A stretch of 64,000 nt of DNA from Candidatus Aminicenantota bacterium. Lineage in GTDB: Bacteria > Acidobacteriota > Aminicenantia > Aminicenantales > UBA4085. The notes below the pieces were generated by a model. The model was given only the letters and a program-made list of their open reading frames with translations. It was not told the origin of the DNA and ran no database searches. The DNA is taken from positions 1 through 64,000 of the forward strand of contig PLMN01000033.1 in the NCBI GenBank assembly GCA_003141555.1, read 5' to 3'. Of this stretch, positions 1 to 8,099 are shown piece after piece; within the stretch, counting starts at the first letter, position 1; every line of letters begins with the position of its first letter. The position numbers were made by a program, and so were the translations under genes.

Positions 1-127
1 GTCGGCCGGTGTGGAGGCGAGCCGGCATGGACCAGCGACGCGCAGCGGCGCTGGCGGCGAGCCGTAACCCCGAGCCGGTTTCCGCGCCGGGGAAACCGGC
101 GTGCCGACGGCCCTCTCCCCCCGAGCC
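1..127 (+). repeat. Dispersed hairpin repeat, copy A
   Basis: This copy of a roughly 125-bp intergenic repeat is nearly identical to sequence at 23907-24055 (same strand) and 20595-20742 (opposite strand). It contains two hairpins. At 32-54 a CCAGCG arm pairs with CGCTGG through an inner CGC/GCG. At 74-100 a perfect 10-bp stem (GCCGGTTTCC / GGAAACCGGC) closes a 7-nt loop. Between copies the loops vary while the stems are kept. It may begin before the window. No protein product is supported. Confidence 0.85.
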
Positions 128-369
128 TGCGGACCGGGGTTGCCCTGCGTAAGGCTGGCCGCCGACAGGACCCGCGACAGCGTTAAAAACCTCCAGGGAG
201 CGAACCCCCTCCCCCGAGCCCCCCAGAGCCGCTGACCGTTATACCCGAGCCGCGGTTGATTCCAAGCGCCGAAAGGGCGGATAATGGCCGCCATGGGCGG
301 CGACGTCGTCCGGCGCGGACGGACGTTGAAAGCGGGCGGCCGGACAAGCTCGCAGCCCCGGGGAGGAGC
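128..369. other. Gene-free leader before polA
   Basis: The stretch between the repeat and polA is GC-rich and shows no credible coding frame of its own. At about 157-177 it carries a 21-nt unit, CTGGCCG-CGACAGGACCCGC, that recurs at 20574-20594 (inverted) and 20891-20911. A long open frame extends upstream of polA from 256, but its composition (Arg/Gly/Pro rich) is unlike the polymerase family and it has no ribosome binding site. Confidence 0.5.
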
Positions 370-3045
370 ATGAGCGAGAAAAAAGTTTATCTCATCGATG
401 GAAATTCCCTCCTCTACCGGTCCTACTACGCCCTCCGGCAGCTTGCGACGTCGAAGGGGTTCCCGACAAACGCCATCTACGGCTTCCTGACCACGCTCCG
501 GAAGATCATCGACAAGGACAAGCCCGGCTGGCTCGGGATCGTCTTCGACGCGCCGGGCCGCAAGTTCCGTCACGACGTCTACGAGGACTACAAGGCCCAT
601 CGCAAGCCCATGCCCGAGGACCTGGTGGTTCAGGTTCCCAAGCTCAAGGAGGTCATCGAAACCCTCCGCATCCCCGTGTTCGTTCACCCCGGATACGAGG
701 CCGACGACGTTCTCGGGGCCTTGGCCCGGAAGGCGGAGGCCAAGGGCTTCACGACCGTCATCGTCACGACGGACAAAGACCTGCTCCAGCTCGTGGACAA
801 GGTTACATTTGTCTACAACCCGGCCAAGGACGTCCTCCTCGACGAGGACAAGGTCCGCGAGTTCTTCGGCGGCCGCCCCACCCAGGTCGCCGACATCCTC
901 GCTCTCATGGGCGACCCCTCGGACAACGTCCCCGGCGTGCCCGGCATCGGGGAGAAGACGGCCAAATCCCTGATCGAGGAATTCGGCTCGCTCGACCGCC
1001 TGCTCGAAGACCCGGGGAAAATCCGGAACCCCAAAGTCCGGGATAAGCTCGTCCACAACCTGGACAAGCTCGAGATGAGCCGGAAGCTCGTGGCCCTCGA
1101 GACCGGCCTGGACGTGGACTTCGATCCCGACCGGTTCGTCCTGGGCGAGCCCGACCGCGATGCGGCGGCCCGGCTGTTCGAGGAGCTCGAGTTCACCTCG
1201 CTCCTGAATGAATTCCGGAAGGCTCCGGCCGCCGCCGAACGGGCTTACAAGGCGATTTTCGAGGAAGCGGATCTCCGGGCTCTTGTCACCCGGATCCGGA
1301 AGGCGGGGGTAGTGTCGGTCGACACCGAGACGACCGACATCTTTCCCACCCGGGCCCGCCTCGTCGGCATGTCGTTCGCCCTCGAGCCGGGCGAGGCCTT
1401 CTACCTCCCCCTCCGCCACGACTACCTGGGCGCGCCGCCCCAGATCCCGGTCGAACAGGCGCTCGACATCCTGCGCGGCATGCTCGAGGACCCGGACGTC
1501 CGGAAGATCGGCCAGAACATCAAGTACGACGCGATCGTCATGGCCCGCGAGGGGATCGGCCTCCGGGGCATCGACCTCGACACCATGATCCTGTCGTACC
1601 TGGTCGAGCCGAACTGGGGCCAGCACAACCTGGACAAGCTGGCGACGGCTTATCTTCGCCTGCCCGCAATCGCATACAACGAGGTCGTGGGCCGGGGCAA
1701 GGCCGAAATCAAGATGAACCAGGCCCCCATCGACAAGGTGACGCCCTACGCCGCCCAGGACGCGGACTACGCCCTCGAGATCAGCCGCATCCTCTGGCCG
1801 CGCGTGGAAGCCGAGAAGCTCGGCCCGCTCTACCGGAAGATCGAGCAGCCGCTGATCGAGATCCTGGCCGACATGGAGATGATCGGGGTCAAGGTTGATG
1901 GTGACGCCCTCCGAAGCCTCTCCGCCGAGCTCGAAGCGGGCCTCCGGCGCCTTGAGAAGAAGATCTACGAGGCGGCCGGGAAGGAATTCAACATCAATTC
2001 GCCCCAGCAGCTCGGCGACGTCCTGTTCCACAAGCTCCAGCTGCCCGTCTCGCGGAAGACCCGGGCAACCAAGGGTTTTTCGACCGCCGTGGACGTGCTC
2101 GAGGAGCTGGCCCCCCTCCATCCCGTGGTCAACCTCGTCCTCGAGTTCCGGAAGACGACGAAGCTCAAATCCACCTACGCCGACGCCCTGTTCGGGCTGA
2201 TCGATCCCGAGACCGGCCGCATCCACACGTCCTACAACCAGGCCGTGGCTTCCACGGGCCGGCTGTCGAGCTCGGACCCGAACCTTCAGAACATCCCCGC
2301 CCGGGAGGAGACGGGGCGGCGGATCCGCCAGGCGTTCGTCCCGGAAAAAGGCTGCGTTTTCCTCGGGGCGGACTACTCTCAGATCGAGCTCAGGGTCCTG
2401 GCCCATATGTCGGGGGACCCGGCCCTGATCGAGACGTTCTCCGGGGACAGGGACGTCCACGAGGAAACCGCCCGGCGCGTCTTCGGCGAGGACTCGGCCC
2501 TCTTCAAGGACGAGCAGCGGCGGCGGGCCAAGGTCATCAACTTCAGCATCATCTACGGCACGTCGGCCTTTTCCCTGGCCAAGGAGATCCAGACCTCGAA
2601 CGCTGAGGCGCAGGCCTTCATCAACACGTATTATGCCCGGTATCCCAAGATCAAGGAGTTCTTGGACCGGATCGTCGAGGACGCCGCCCGGACGGGGTAT
2701 TCCGAGACGCTCTTCGGCCGCAAGCGCCCCGTCCCGGAGCTCCGCCAGACGGATAAGATCGCCCAGCAGGCGGGCCGCCGGATGGCCCTCAACACGCCCA
2801 TCCAGGGCACCGCGGCCGACCTGATGAAAAAGGCGATGATCGACGTCTGGCGCGAGCTCCGGAAGAAGGACCTGAAGACGCGGATGATCCTCCAGGTCCA
2901 CGACGAGCTCGTCTTCGAGGTCCCCGAGGGAGAACGGAAGGCGGCCGAGAAGCTCGTCCGGGAAAAGATGGAGAACGTCTGCGACTTCAAGGTGCCGCTC
3001 AAAGTCCACCTCGGCTGGGGCAAGACCTGGGCGGACGCAAAGTAG
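370..3045 (+). CDS. polA: DNA polymerase I
   Basis: This is an 891-residue DNA polymerase I for gap filling and Okazaki-fragment processing in the cytoplasm. The N-terminal 5' nuclease domain covers about residues 5-290 (opening VYLIDGNSLLYRSYYA). The 3'-5' proofreading domain (about 310-480) keeps its acidic residues: DTET near 316, NIKYD and the YAAQDAD segment. The polymerase domain carries motif A (ADYSQIELR, Asp near 668), motif B (RRRAKVINFSIIYG, Lys near 721) and motif C (QVHDELVFEV, Asp near 845). Start chosen at 370 because GGAGGAG lies 2-8 bases upstream and the family begins here; the open frame runs further upstream without family similarity. All three activities should be intact. 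Length is normal for the family. Confidence 0.97.
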   Translation: MSEKKVYLIDGNSLLYRSYYALRQLATSKGFPTNAIYGFLTTLRKIIDKDKPGWLGIVFDAPGRKFRHDVYEDYKAHRKPMPEDLVVQVPKLKEVIETLRIPVFVHPGYEADDVLGALARKAEAKGFTTVIVTTDKDLLQLVDKVTFVYNPAKDVLLDEDKVREFFGGRPTQVADILALMGDPSDNVPGVPGIGEKTAKSLIEEFGSLDRLLEDPGKIRNPKVRDKLVHNLDKLEMSRKLVALETGLDVDFDPDRFVLGEPDRDAAARLFEELEFTSLLNEFRKAPAAAERAYKAIFEEADLRALVTRIRKAGVVSVDTETTDIFPTRARLVGMSFALEPGEAFYLPLRHDYLGAPPQIPVEQALDILRGMLEDPDVRKIGQNIKYDAIVMAREGIGLRGIDLDTMILSYLVEPNWGQHNLDKLATAYLRLPAIAYNEVVGRGKAEIKMNQAPIDKVTPYAAQDADYALEISRILWPRVEAEKLGPLYRKIEQPLIEILADMEMIGVKVDGDALRSLSAELEAGLRRLEKKIYEAAGKEFNINSPQQLGDVLFHKLQLPVSRKTRATKGFSTAVDVLEELAPLHPVVNLVLEFRKTTKLKSTYADALFGLIDPETGRIHTSYNQAVASTGRLSSSDPNLQNIPAREETGRRIRQAFVPEKGCVFLGADYSQIELRVLAHMSGDPALIETFSGDRDVHEETARRVFGEDSALFKDEQRRRAKVINFSIIYGTSAFSLAKEIQTSNAEAQAFINTYYARYPKIKEFLDRIVEDAARTGYSETLFGRKRPVPELRQTDKIAQQAGRRMALNTPIQGTAADLMKKAMIDVWRELRKKDLKTRMILQVHDELVFEVPEGERKAAEKLVREKMENVCDFKVPLKVHLGWGKTWADAK

Positions 3046-3053
3046 GGCCAATT

Positions 3054-3153
3054 TGGAGACACAATACCTATTTCCCTATTTGCGATAGAATCGAAAGGTT
3101 ACCTATAATATTGCGTGTCGTCCGGAAATAAGGAAATAGGTATTGTGTCTCCA
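3054..3153. mobile_element. Miniature inverted-repeat element
   Basis: Two 28-nt arms, 3054-3081 and 3126-3153, are reverse complements with one mismatch and flank a 44-nt AT-rich centre. The arms (core GGAGACACAATACC) and centre are much richer in A+T than the surrounding genes, which points to an inserted element rather than a simple terminator. It starts 9 nt after the polA stop and runs into the 5' end of the P-type ATPase reading frame. It encodes no transposase, so it would be non-autonomous. A REP/MITE mobilised by a Y1 transposase is a plausible type, but this is inference. Confidence 0.75.
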
Positions 3154-3207
3154 TTTGAAAAACTCAACGACAAGCTGAAGCCGGCCCGGGCGCGGGCGGG
3201 CAAGGCC

Positions 3208-5859
3208 ATGCCCCTCAAGAACGAGGAGGCCGCCCTCCGGCTCCGGGACATCTGCTCTGCCGCAGAAGGCAAAGCCCTCCTCCAGATGGGAAGCCGGACG
3301 GCAGGCCTCACCTCCGGCGAGGTCGAATCACGCCTCAAGGAACACGGCCGGAACACCCTGGCCCGGCCGAAGCGGCACGGTCTCCTGACCGACATCCTTG
3401 AGCGCCTGGTCAACCCGCTGGTCATCCAACTCCTGATCATCTGCGCGATCTCGTTCGCCATGGGCGACCTGAAGTCCGCGATCGTGGTCGGGGGGATGAT
3501 CCTTCTCAGCGTCCTGCTGTCCTATGTCCAGGAGCGGCGCTCGAGCCGGGCGGCCGAGGAGCTGCAGCGCCTTGTCCGGGCGGCGGCCGTCGTCCTCCGC
3601 GAGGGGAAGGAATGCGAGATCCCGCTGGCCGAGATCGTCCCGGGAGACATCGTCGTCCTGGCCGCGGGCTCGATCATCCCCGCCGACGCCCGGATCCTCC
3701 AAGCGAAGGACCTGTTCATCAGCCAGGCCGCGCTCACGGGCGAATCCATGCCGATCGAAAAAATATCGGCTTCGCCTCCCGCGCAACCGCCCTCGGAGCC
3801 GGTCCCGGAAGCACCCGCTTCGGCCCGGGCCGGGATAGATCCCCTCGAGCTGCCCAACGCCGTGTTCCAAGGAAGCACGGTCGTCAGCGGCGCAGGCCGG
3901 GCGCTGGTGGTCAACACCGGGCTGGACACGTTCCTGGGCGAGATCTCCGTCCACCTCACGGCGCGCAAGGAGGACACGAGCTTCGACCGGGGCATCCGCT
4001 CCTTCGTCTGGCTCATGATGCGCTTCATGGCCGTCATGGTCACGGCCACCTTCTTGATCGTCGGGCTGACCAAGCACGACTGGCTCGCGGCGCTCCTCTT
4101 CGGCCTGGCGGTCGCGGTCGGGCTGACGCCCGAGATGTTGCCGATGATCATCACCGTCTGCCTGTCCAAAGGCGCGATCGCCATGTCCCGCAAGAAAGTG
4201 ATCGTCAAAAAGCTGAAGTCCATCCAGAACTTCGGAGCGATCGACATTCTGTGCACCGACAAGACCGGGACCCTGACCCAAGACCGGGTGATCCTCGAAA
4301 AATACGTCGACGTCACGAACCGCGACAGCGAGGACGTCCTCCGCTACGCCTACCTCAACAGCTACTACCAGACGGGCCTCCGCAACCTCCTCGACAACGC
4401 GGTCCTCGCTCACGAGGAGCTCGACGTCGAAAAGGCCGCCCGCAAGGTGGACGAGATCCCCTTCGATTTCAACCGGAAGCGGATGTCGGTCGTCATCGAC
4501 TACGAGGGCACCCACGTCCTGATCTGCAAGGGCGCCGTGGAGGAGGTCTACGCCGCCTGCGACCGATACCAGATCGACGACGACATCTTCCCCCTGATCG
4601 ACATCATCAAGGCCGACCTGATGGAAGAGTACCGAGACCTCAGCGCCCAGGGTTACCGGGTGATCGCCGTCGCCTATCGGGAGTTCCCGAACGACAAGGA
4701 AGTCTTCTCCGCAGCCGACGAGAGCGGCCTGGTCCTTCTCGGCTATCTGGCCTTCCTCGACCCGCCCAAGGACTCGGCCGCCCGGGCCATCGAGGCTCTT
4801 CATGCCTCCGGCGTCAGGGTCAAGATCCTTACGGGGGACAACGATCTCGTGACCCGCAAGATCTGCCGGGACGTGGGATTGGAGGTCAACCGCCTGGTGA
4901 CCGGCCGGGAGCTGGCCGCCCTGGACGATCCGGACTTCGACCGGACGATCGAGGAGGCGGACGTCTTCGCCCACCTCAGCCCCATGCAGAAGGAGGCGAT
5001 CATCCGCCGCCTAAGGGACCGGGGTCACGTCGTGGGCTTCCTGGGCGACGGCATCAACGACGCCCCGGCCCTCAAGGCCGCCGACGTCGGGATCTCCGTG
5101 GACACGGCCGTGGACGTGGCCAAGGAATCCGCGGACATCATCCTCCTCGAAAAAAGTCTCCTCGTCCTCGAGGACGGCATCCTCGAGGGGCGGAAGGTCT
5201 TCGCCAACATTATCAAATACATCAAGATGGGGGCCAGCTCGAACTTCGGGAACATGTTCAGCGTGGTCGGGGGGAGCTACTTCCTGCCCTTCCTGCCCAT
5301 GGCTCCGATCCAGGTCCTGACGAATAATCTCCTCTACGACATCTCCCAGACCGGGATCCCGACGGACAACGTCGACCCCGAGTTCCTGCGCCGGCCGCGC
5401 CGCTGGGACGTCGGGTTCATCAAGAAATTCATGATCTTCATCGGGCCGATGAGCTCGATCTTCGATTACGCCACGTTCTTCCTGATGCTCTATTTCTTCA
5501 AGTGCGCCCTGTTCGGCAAGCCTGGAATCCCGGCGGCCATGAGCGCCCACTACGAGCAGCTGTTCCACACCGGCTGGTTCGTCGAGTCGCTCCTGACCCA
5601 GACGCTCATCGTCCACATCATCCGGACGAACAAGATTCCCTTCATCCAGAGCCGGGCCAGCGGCGTCATGACCCTGACCACCCTGTCGATCATGGCCGCG
5701 GCCGTCATCCTGCCCTACTCGCCCGTCGCCCCGTTCCTGGGCTTCGTCCCCCTGCCCCCGATCTACTGGGCCTGGATCGCCGGGTTCCTCCTGGCCTACG
5801 CCGTCTTGACCCACGGCGTCAAGCGCTGGTTCAACGCCAAATTCGGAGACGCCTCATGA
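3208..5859 (+). CDS. mgtA: MgtA-type P-type Mg2+ ATPase
   Basis: This P-type ATPase of the magnesium-importing (P3B, MgtA/MgtB) class has 883 residues from the ATG at 3208; E. coli MgtA has about 900. Visible motifs are the actuator loop TGES, the phosphorylation site DKTGTLTQD (Asp near 351), the MgtA-like segment NSYYQTGLRNLLD, and the hinge GDGINDAPALK. Transmembrane segments lie in pairs before and after the actuator and a block of six at the C-terminus. Just after TGES there is a Pro/Ala-rich insert (PVPEAPASARAGI) encoded by a 40-bp repeat also found in the ferredoxin subunit at 20357. The start is uncertain: the frame is open back to a GTG at 3115, but those residues are encoded by the inverted-repeat element. 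The stop overlaps the next start (ATGA). Confidence 0.93.
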   Translation: MPLKNEEAALRLRDICSAAEGKALLQMGSRTAGLTSGEVESRLKEHGRNTLARPKRHGLLTDILERLVNPLVIQLLIICAISFAMGDLKSAIVVGGMILLSVLLSYVQERRSSRAAEELQRLVRAAAVVLREGKECEIPLAEIVPGDIVVLAAGSIIPADARILQAKDLFISQAALTGESMPIEKISASPPAQPPSEPVPEAPASARAGIDPLELPNAVFQGSTVVSGAGRALVVNTGLDTFLGEISVHLTARKEDTSFDRGIRSFVWLMMRFMAVMVTATFLIVGLTKHDWLAALLFGLAVAVGLTPEMLPMIITVCLSKGAIAMSRKKVIVKKLKSIQNFGAIDILCTDKTGTLTQDRVILEKYVDVTNRDSEDVLRYAYLNSYYQTGLRNLLDNAVLAHEELDVEKAARKVDEIPFDFNRKRMSVVIDYEGTHVLICKGAVEEVYAACDRYQIDDDIFPLIDIIKADLMEEYRDLSAQGYRVIAVAYREFPNDKEVFSAADESGLVLLGYLAFLDPPKDSAARAIEALHASGVRVKILTGDNDLVTRKICRDVGLEVNRLVTGRELAALDDPDFDRTIEEADVFAHLSPMQKEAIIRRLRDRGHVVGFLGDGINDAPALKAADVGISVDTAVDVAKESADIILLEKSLLVLEDGILEGRKVFANIIKYIKMGASSNFGNMFSVVGGSYFLPFLPMAPIQVLTNNLLYDISQTGIPTDNVDPEFLRRPRRWDVGFIKKFMIFIGPMSSIFDYATFFLMLYFFKCALFGKPGIPAAMSAHYEQLFHTGWFVESLLTQTLIVHIIRTNKIPFIQSRASGVMTLTTLSIMAAAVILPYSPVAPFLGFVPLPPIYWAWIAGFLLAYAVLTHGVKRWFNAKFGDAS
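3797..3836 (+). repeat. 40-bp in-frame repeat, copy 1 (in mgtA)
   Basis: This 40-bp stretch matches 20357-20396 at 35 of 40 positions and is read in the same frame in both places (PVP-x-APAS-x-RAGI). It lies in the actuator domain of the P-type ATPase, right after the TGES loop. It contains a small hairpin, GAAGC-ACCC-GCTTC. The two host proteins are unrelated, so shared ancestry of the whole genes cannot explain the match. Confidence 0.7.
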
Positions 5860-6647
5860 AAAGCCTGCTGGACGCCCTTCAGGAAGGCCGCCTGGTCGAG
5901 CTGTCGGACACGGACAAGGACAAGGCCCTGGAGTTCCTGGCCCTCCTGATCGAAGCCATCCCCGACATCGGCGGCCGGATGGACATCGTCAAGGACGTCA
6001 AGGAGCGGGAAGCCCAGGCCAACACGGCCATCGGCTATGGGGTCGCGATTCCCCACGTCCGGACCGGCCGTGAGGGCGAGCTGCTCTGCGCGGTGGGCTG
6101 GTCGCCCGCGGGAATCGACTACGGCGCGCCCGACGGGCGGAAGGTCCACCTCCTGATCATGTATTACGTCCCCGATTCGCGGCGGCCGCTCTATTTCAAG
6201 GAGGTCTCGGGCCTGGCCAAAGCCATGAAAAAGACGGGGGACATCGGGGCCTTCACCGGGATCGAGGACATCCAGGCCGTCCGCCACAAGCTCCTGGACT
6301 GGGTCGCCCTGGCGATCGACGAGGCCGTGCCGGACGCCAAAGCCCGGATGATCAAGCTCGAGGCCCGGCAGGCGGCCGCGCCGGCCACGGCCGAAGGCGA
6401 GAAGGCCCGGATCTCCCCGGCCGTCGTCCCCTTCCGCATCCTGGCCGATGAGACCCGGCGGTTCGTGGTCCTATCCCAGGACGCGGCCCTGATCGCCGCG
6501 CTCGAGAAGCCGGGCGAGATCGAGCGGCTCCTCGCCGCCCCGGACGGAGCGGACGTCGGAGGATACAAGACCGCCCTCTTCGCGACCTCCGCCTTCGCCC
6601 TCGGCCGGACGCTCTACGACGGCGTAGCCATCCGGACCCCGTCCTGA
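5856..6647 (+). CDS. PTS EIIA-like (type 2) protein
   Basis: A 263-residue protein whose first 150 residues form a PTS EIIA type-2/EIIA-Ntr-like domain. The phosphorylatable histidine is present in the hallmark GYGVAIPHVRT (His67). The remaining 110 residues are not recognised and may be a second small domain. The start at 5856 overlaps the mgtA stop as ATGA, giving tight translational coupling. No sugar permease, HPr or EI gene lies nearby, so a regulatory role on the coupled P-ATPase or the downstream carrier is more likely than sugar transport; that is inference from position. The open frame extends upstream inside mgtA, but this ATG fits the domain start. Confidence 0.85.
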   Translation: MKSLLDALQEGRLVELSDTDKDKALEFLALLIEAIPDIGGRMDIVKDVKEREAQANTAIGYGVAIPHVRTGREGELLCAVGWSPAGIDYGAPDGRKVHLLIMYYVPDSRRPLYFKEVSGLAKAMKKTGDIGAFTGIEDIQAVRHKLLDWVALAIDEAVPDAKARMIKLEARQAAAPATAEGEKARISPAVVPFRILADETRRFVVLSQDAALIAALEKPGEIERLLAAPDGADVGGYKTALFATSAFALGRTLYDGVAIRTPS

Positions 6648-6730
6648 CGGCGCAAAAATTTCCGCCAGAGCGAACCCCAAGCTCCTCATCTTCTTCCTTG
6701 TGATTATTTCAAATAGACACGACTTTATTC

Positions 6731-6759
6731 TTGTCTGCCCCTAACCTGTATGCTATAAG
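6731..6759 (+). promoter_or_regulatory. Sigma70-like promoter before the NRAMP gene
   Basis: TTGTCT at 6731-6736 and TATAAG at 6754-6759 are separated by 17 bp. Transcription would start near 6766, leaving a leader of about 53 nt before the start at 6819. That leader is too short for an M-box magnesium riboswitch. Confidence 0.55.
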
Positions 6760-6818
6760 CGTGATGATCGATGTCCGGGCGAACGCGGATCGGCCTCAGA
6801 GGGGAACAGGATAAGCGC

Positions 6819-8084
6819 ATGGGCTGGCTCAATCGGATCAAGACCAATCCCAAGATGCGGAGCTTTCTGCTGTTCCTGGCCGTCCTCGGGCCGGGCATCA
6901 TCACCGGCAGCGTCGACAACGACGCCGGCGGCATCACCACGTATTCGGTCGCCGGAGCGAGTTACGGCTACCGGCTTCTCTGGACGCTCATCCCTTCCTT
7001 CGTGCTGCTCGTCGTCGTCCAGGAGATGAACGCCAGGATGGGCATCGTCACGGGCAAGGGCCTGGCCGACCTCATCCGCGAGAACTTCGGGGTCAAGATC
7101 ACGACTTTCATTTTCCTCGGCCTGGTCGCGGCCGACATCGGCAACACGGCCACCGAGTTCGCCGGCGTCGCGGGGAGCCTGCAGATCTTCGGCGTGAGCA
7201 AATACCTGTCCGTGCCCTGCGTCGCGGTGGGCGTCTGGCTACTCGTCACCAAGGGAAACTACCGGACGGCCGAGCGCATCTTCCTCTTCTTCAGCGTCTG
7301 CCTCCTGTCGTATATCATCTCGGCCCTGCTGGCCAGGCCCGACTGGGCGGAGGTGGGCCGGGGCTTCATCAAGCCCGAGATGCACTACGACATCAAGTAT
7401 CTCAGCATGGTCCTGGGCATCATCGGCACGACGGTCGCCCCCTGGATGCAATTCTACATGCAGTCCGCGGTCATCGAAAAGCGGATCAAGGTCGAAGACT
7501 ACCGCTACGAGTTCTGGGACGTCATCGTCGGCTGCACGGCGACCGTCGTCGTCGCCTTCTTCATCATGGTCGCCTGCGCCGCCACCCTGAACAAGAACGG
7601 GCTCGTCATCGGGGAGGCCAAGGACGCGGCCGTGGCCCTCAAGCCTTTCGCCGGCGTCCTCGCCTCCCAGGTGTTCGCCTTCGGCCTGTTCATCGCCTCC
7701 GTCTTCTCCGCGGCCATCCTCCCCCTGGCTACGGCCTTCTACGTCTGCGAGGCCTTCGGCTTCGAGGCCGGCATCAACAAGAAGATTACGGAGGCGCCCC
7801 AGTTCTACGCCCTGTTCGGGTTCATCATGACGGTCGCCGTCCTGATCATCCTGATCCCGGGGGCGCCGCTCATCGCCATCAGCTTGTGGTCGCAGGTGCT
7901 CAACGCGATGCTCCTGCCCGTCGTCCTGATCTCCATGATCCGGATGGTCAACAATCACCGGATCATGGGCGACCGGGTGAACAACAAATTCCAGAACGCG
8001 GTCGGATGGTCGAGCACGGTCGTCCTGATCCTCCTGACGGCCATCCTGATCTTCGACACGGCGGGGAAAGCCTTCGGCCACTAG
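6819..8084 (+). CDS. NRAMP-family divalent metal carrier, atypical (possible Mg2+)
   Basis: This 421-residue integral membrane protein has about 11 hydrophobic segments and belongs to the NRAMP/SLC11 superfamily (GPGIITGSVDNDAGGITTYS in helix 1). The canonical helix-1 DPGN is replaced by DNDAG (residues 33-37). The helix-6 MPH that coordinates transition metals in classical family members is replaced by APW (TTVAPWMQFYMQ). Loss of that methionine is known to relax discrimination against Mg2+ and Ca2+, and a magnesium-transporting NRAMP clade (NRMT) exists. With an MgtA-type ATPase upstream and an MgtE-like sensor directly downstream, magnesium is a reasonable substrate guess. Start at 6819 is chosen for AGGA 8 nt upstream. 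The next gene begins 15 nt after the stop, so both are probably cotranscribed. Confidence 0.87.
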   Translation: MGWLNRIKTNPKMRSFLLFLAVLGPGIITGSVDNDAGGITTYSVAGASYGYRLLWTLIPSFVLLVVVQEMNARMGIVTGKGLADLIRENFGVKITTFIFLGLVAADIGNTATEFAGVAGSLQIFGVSKYLSVPCVAVGVWLLVTKGNYRTAERIFLFFSVCLLSYIISALLARPDWAEVGRGFIKPEMHYDIKYLSMVLGIIGTTVAPWMQFYMQSAVIEKRIKVEDYRYEFWDVIVGCTATVVVAFFIMVACAATLNKNGLVIGEAKDAAVALKPFAGVLASQVFAFGLFIASVFSAAILPLATAFYVCEAFGFEAGINKKITEAPQFYALFGFIMTVAVLIILIPGAPLIAISLWSQVLNAMLLPVVLISMIRMVNNHRIMGDRVNNKFQNAVGWSSTVVLILLTAILIFDTAGKAFGH

Positions 8085-8099
8085 GGAGGAGAGAGGGAA

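Noticed and set aside
3046-3207. A magnesium M-box riboswitch before mgtA
   Set aside because: The interval is filled by the inverted-repeat element, and no M-box-like conserved core is seen; the leader before the NRAMP gene is too short.
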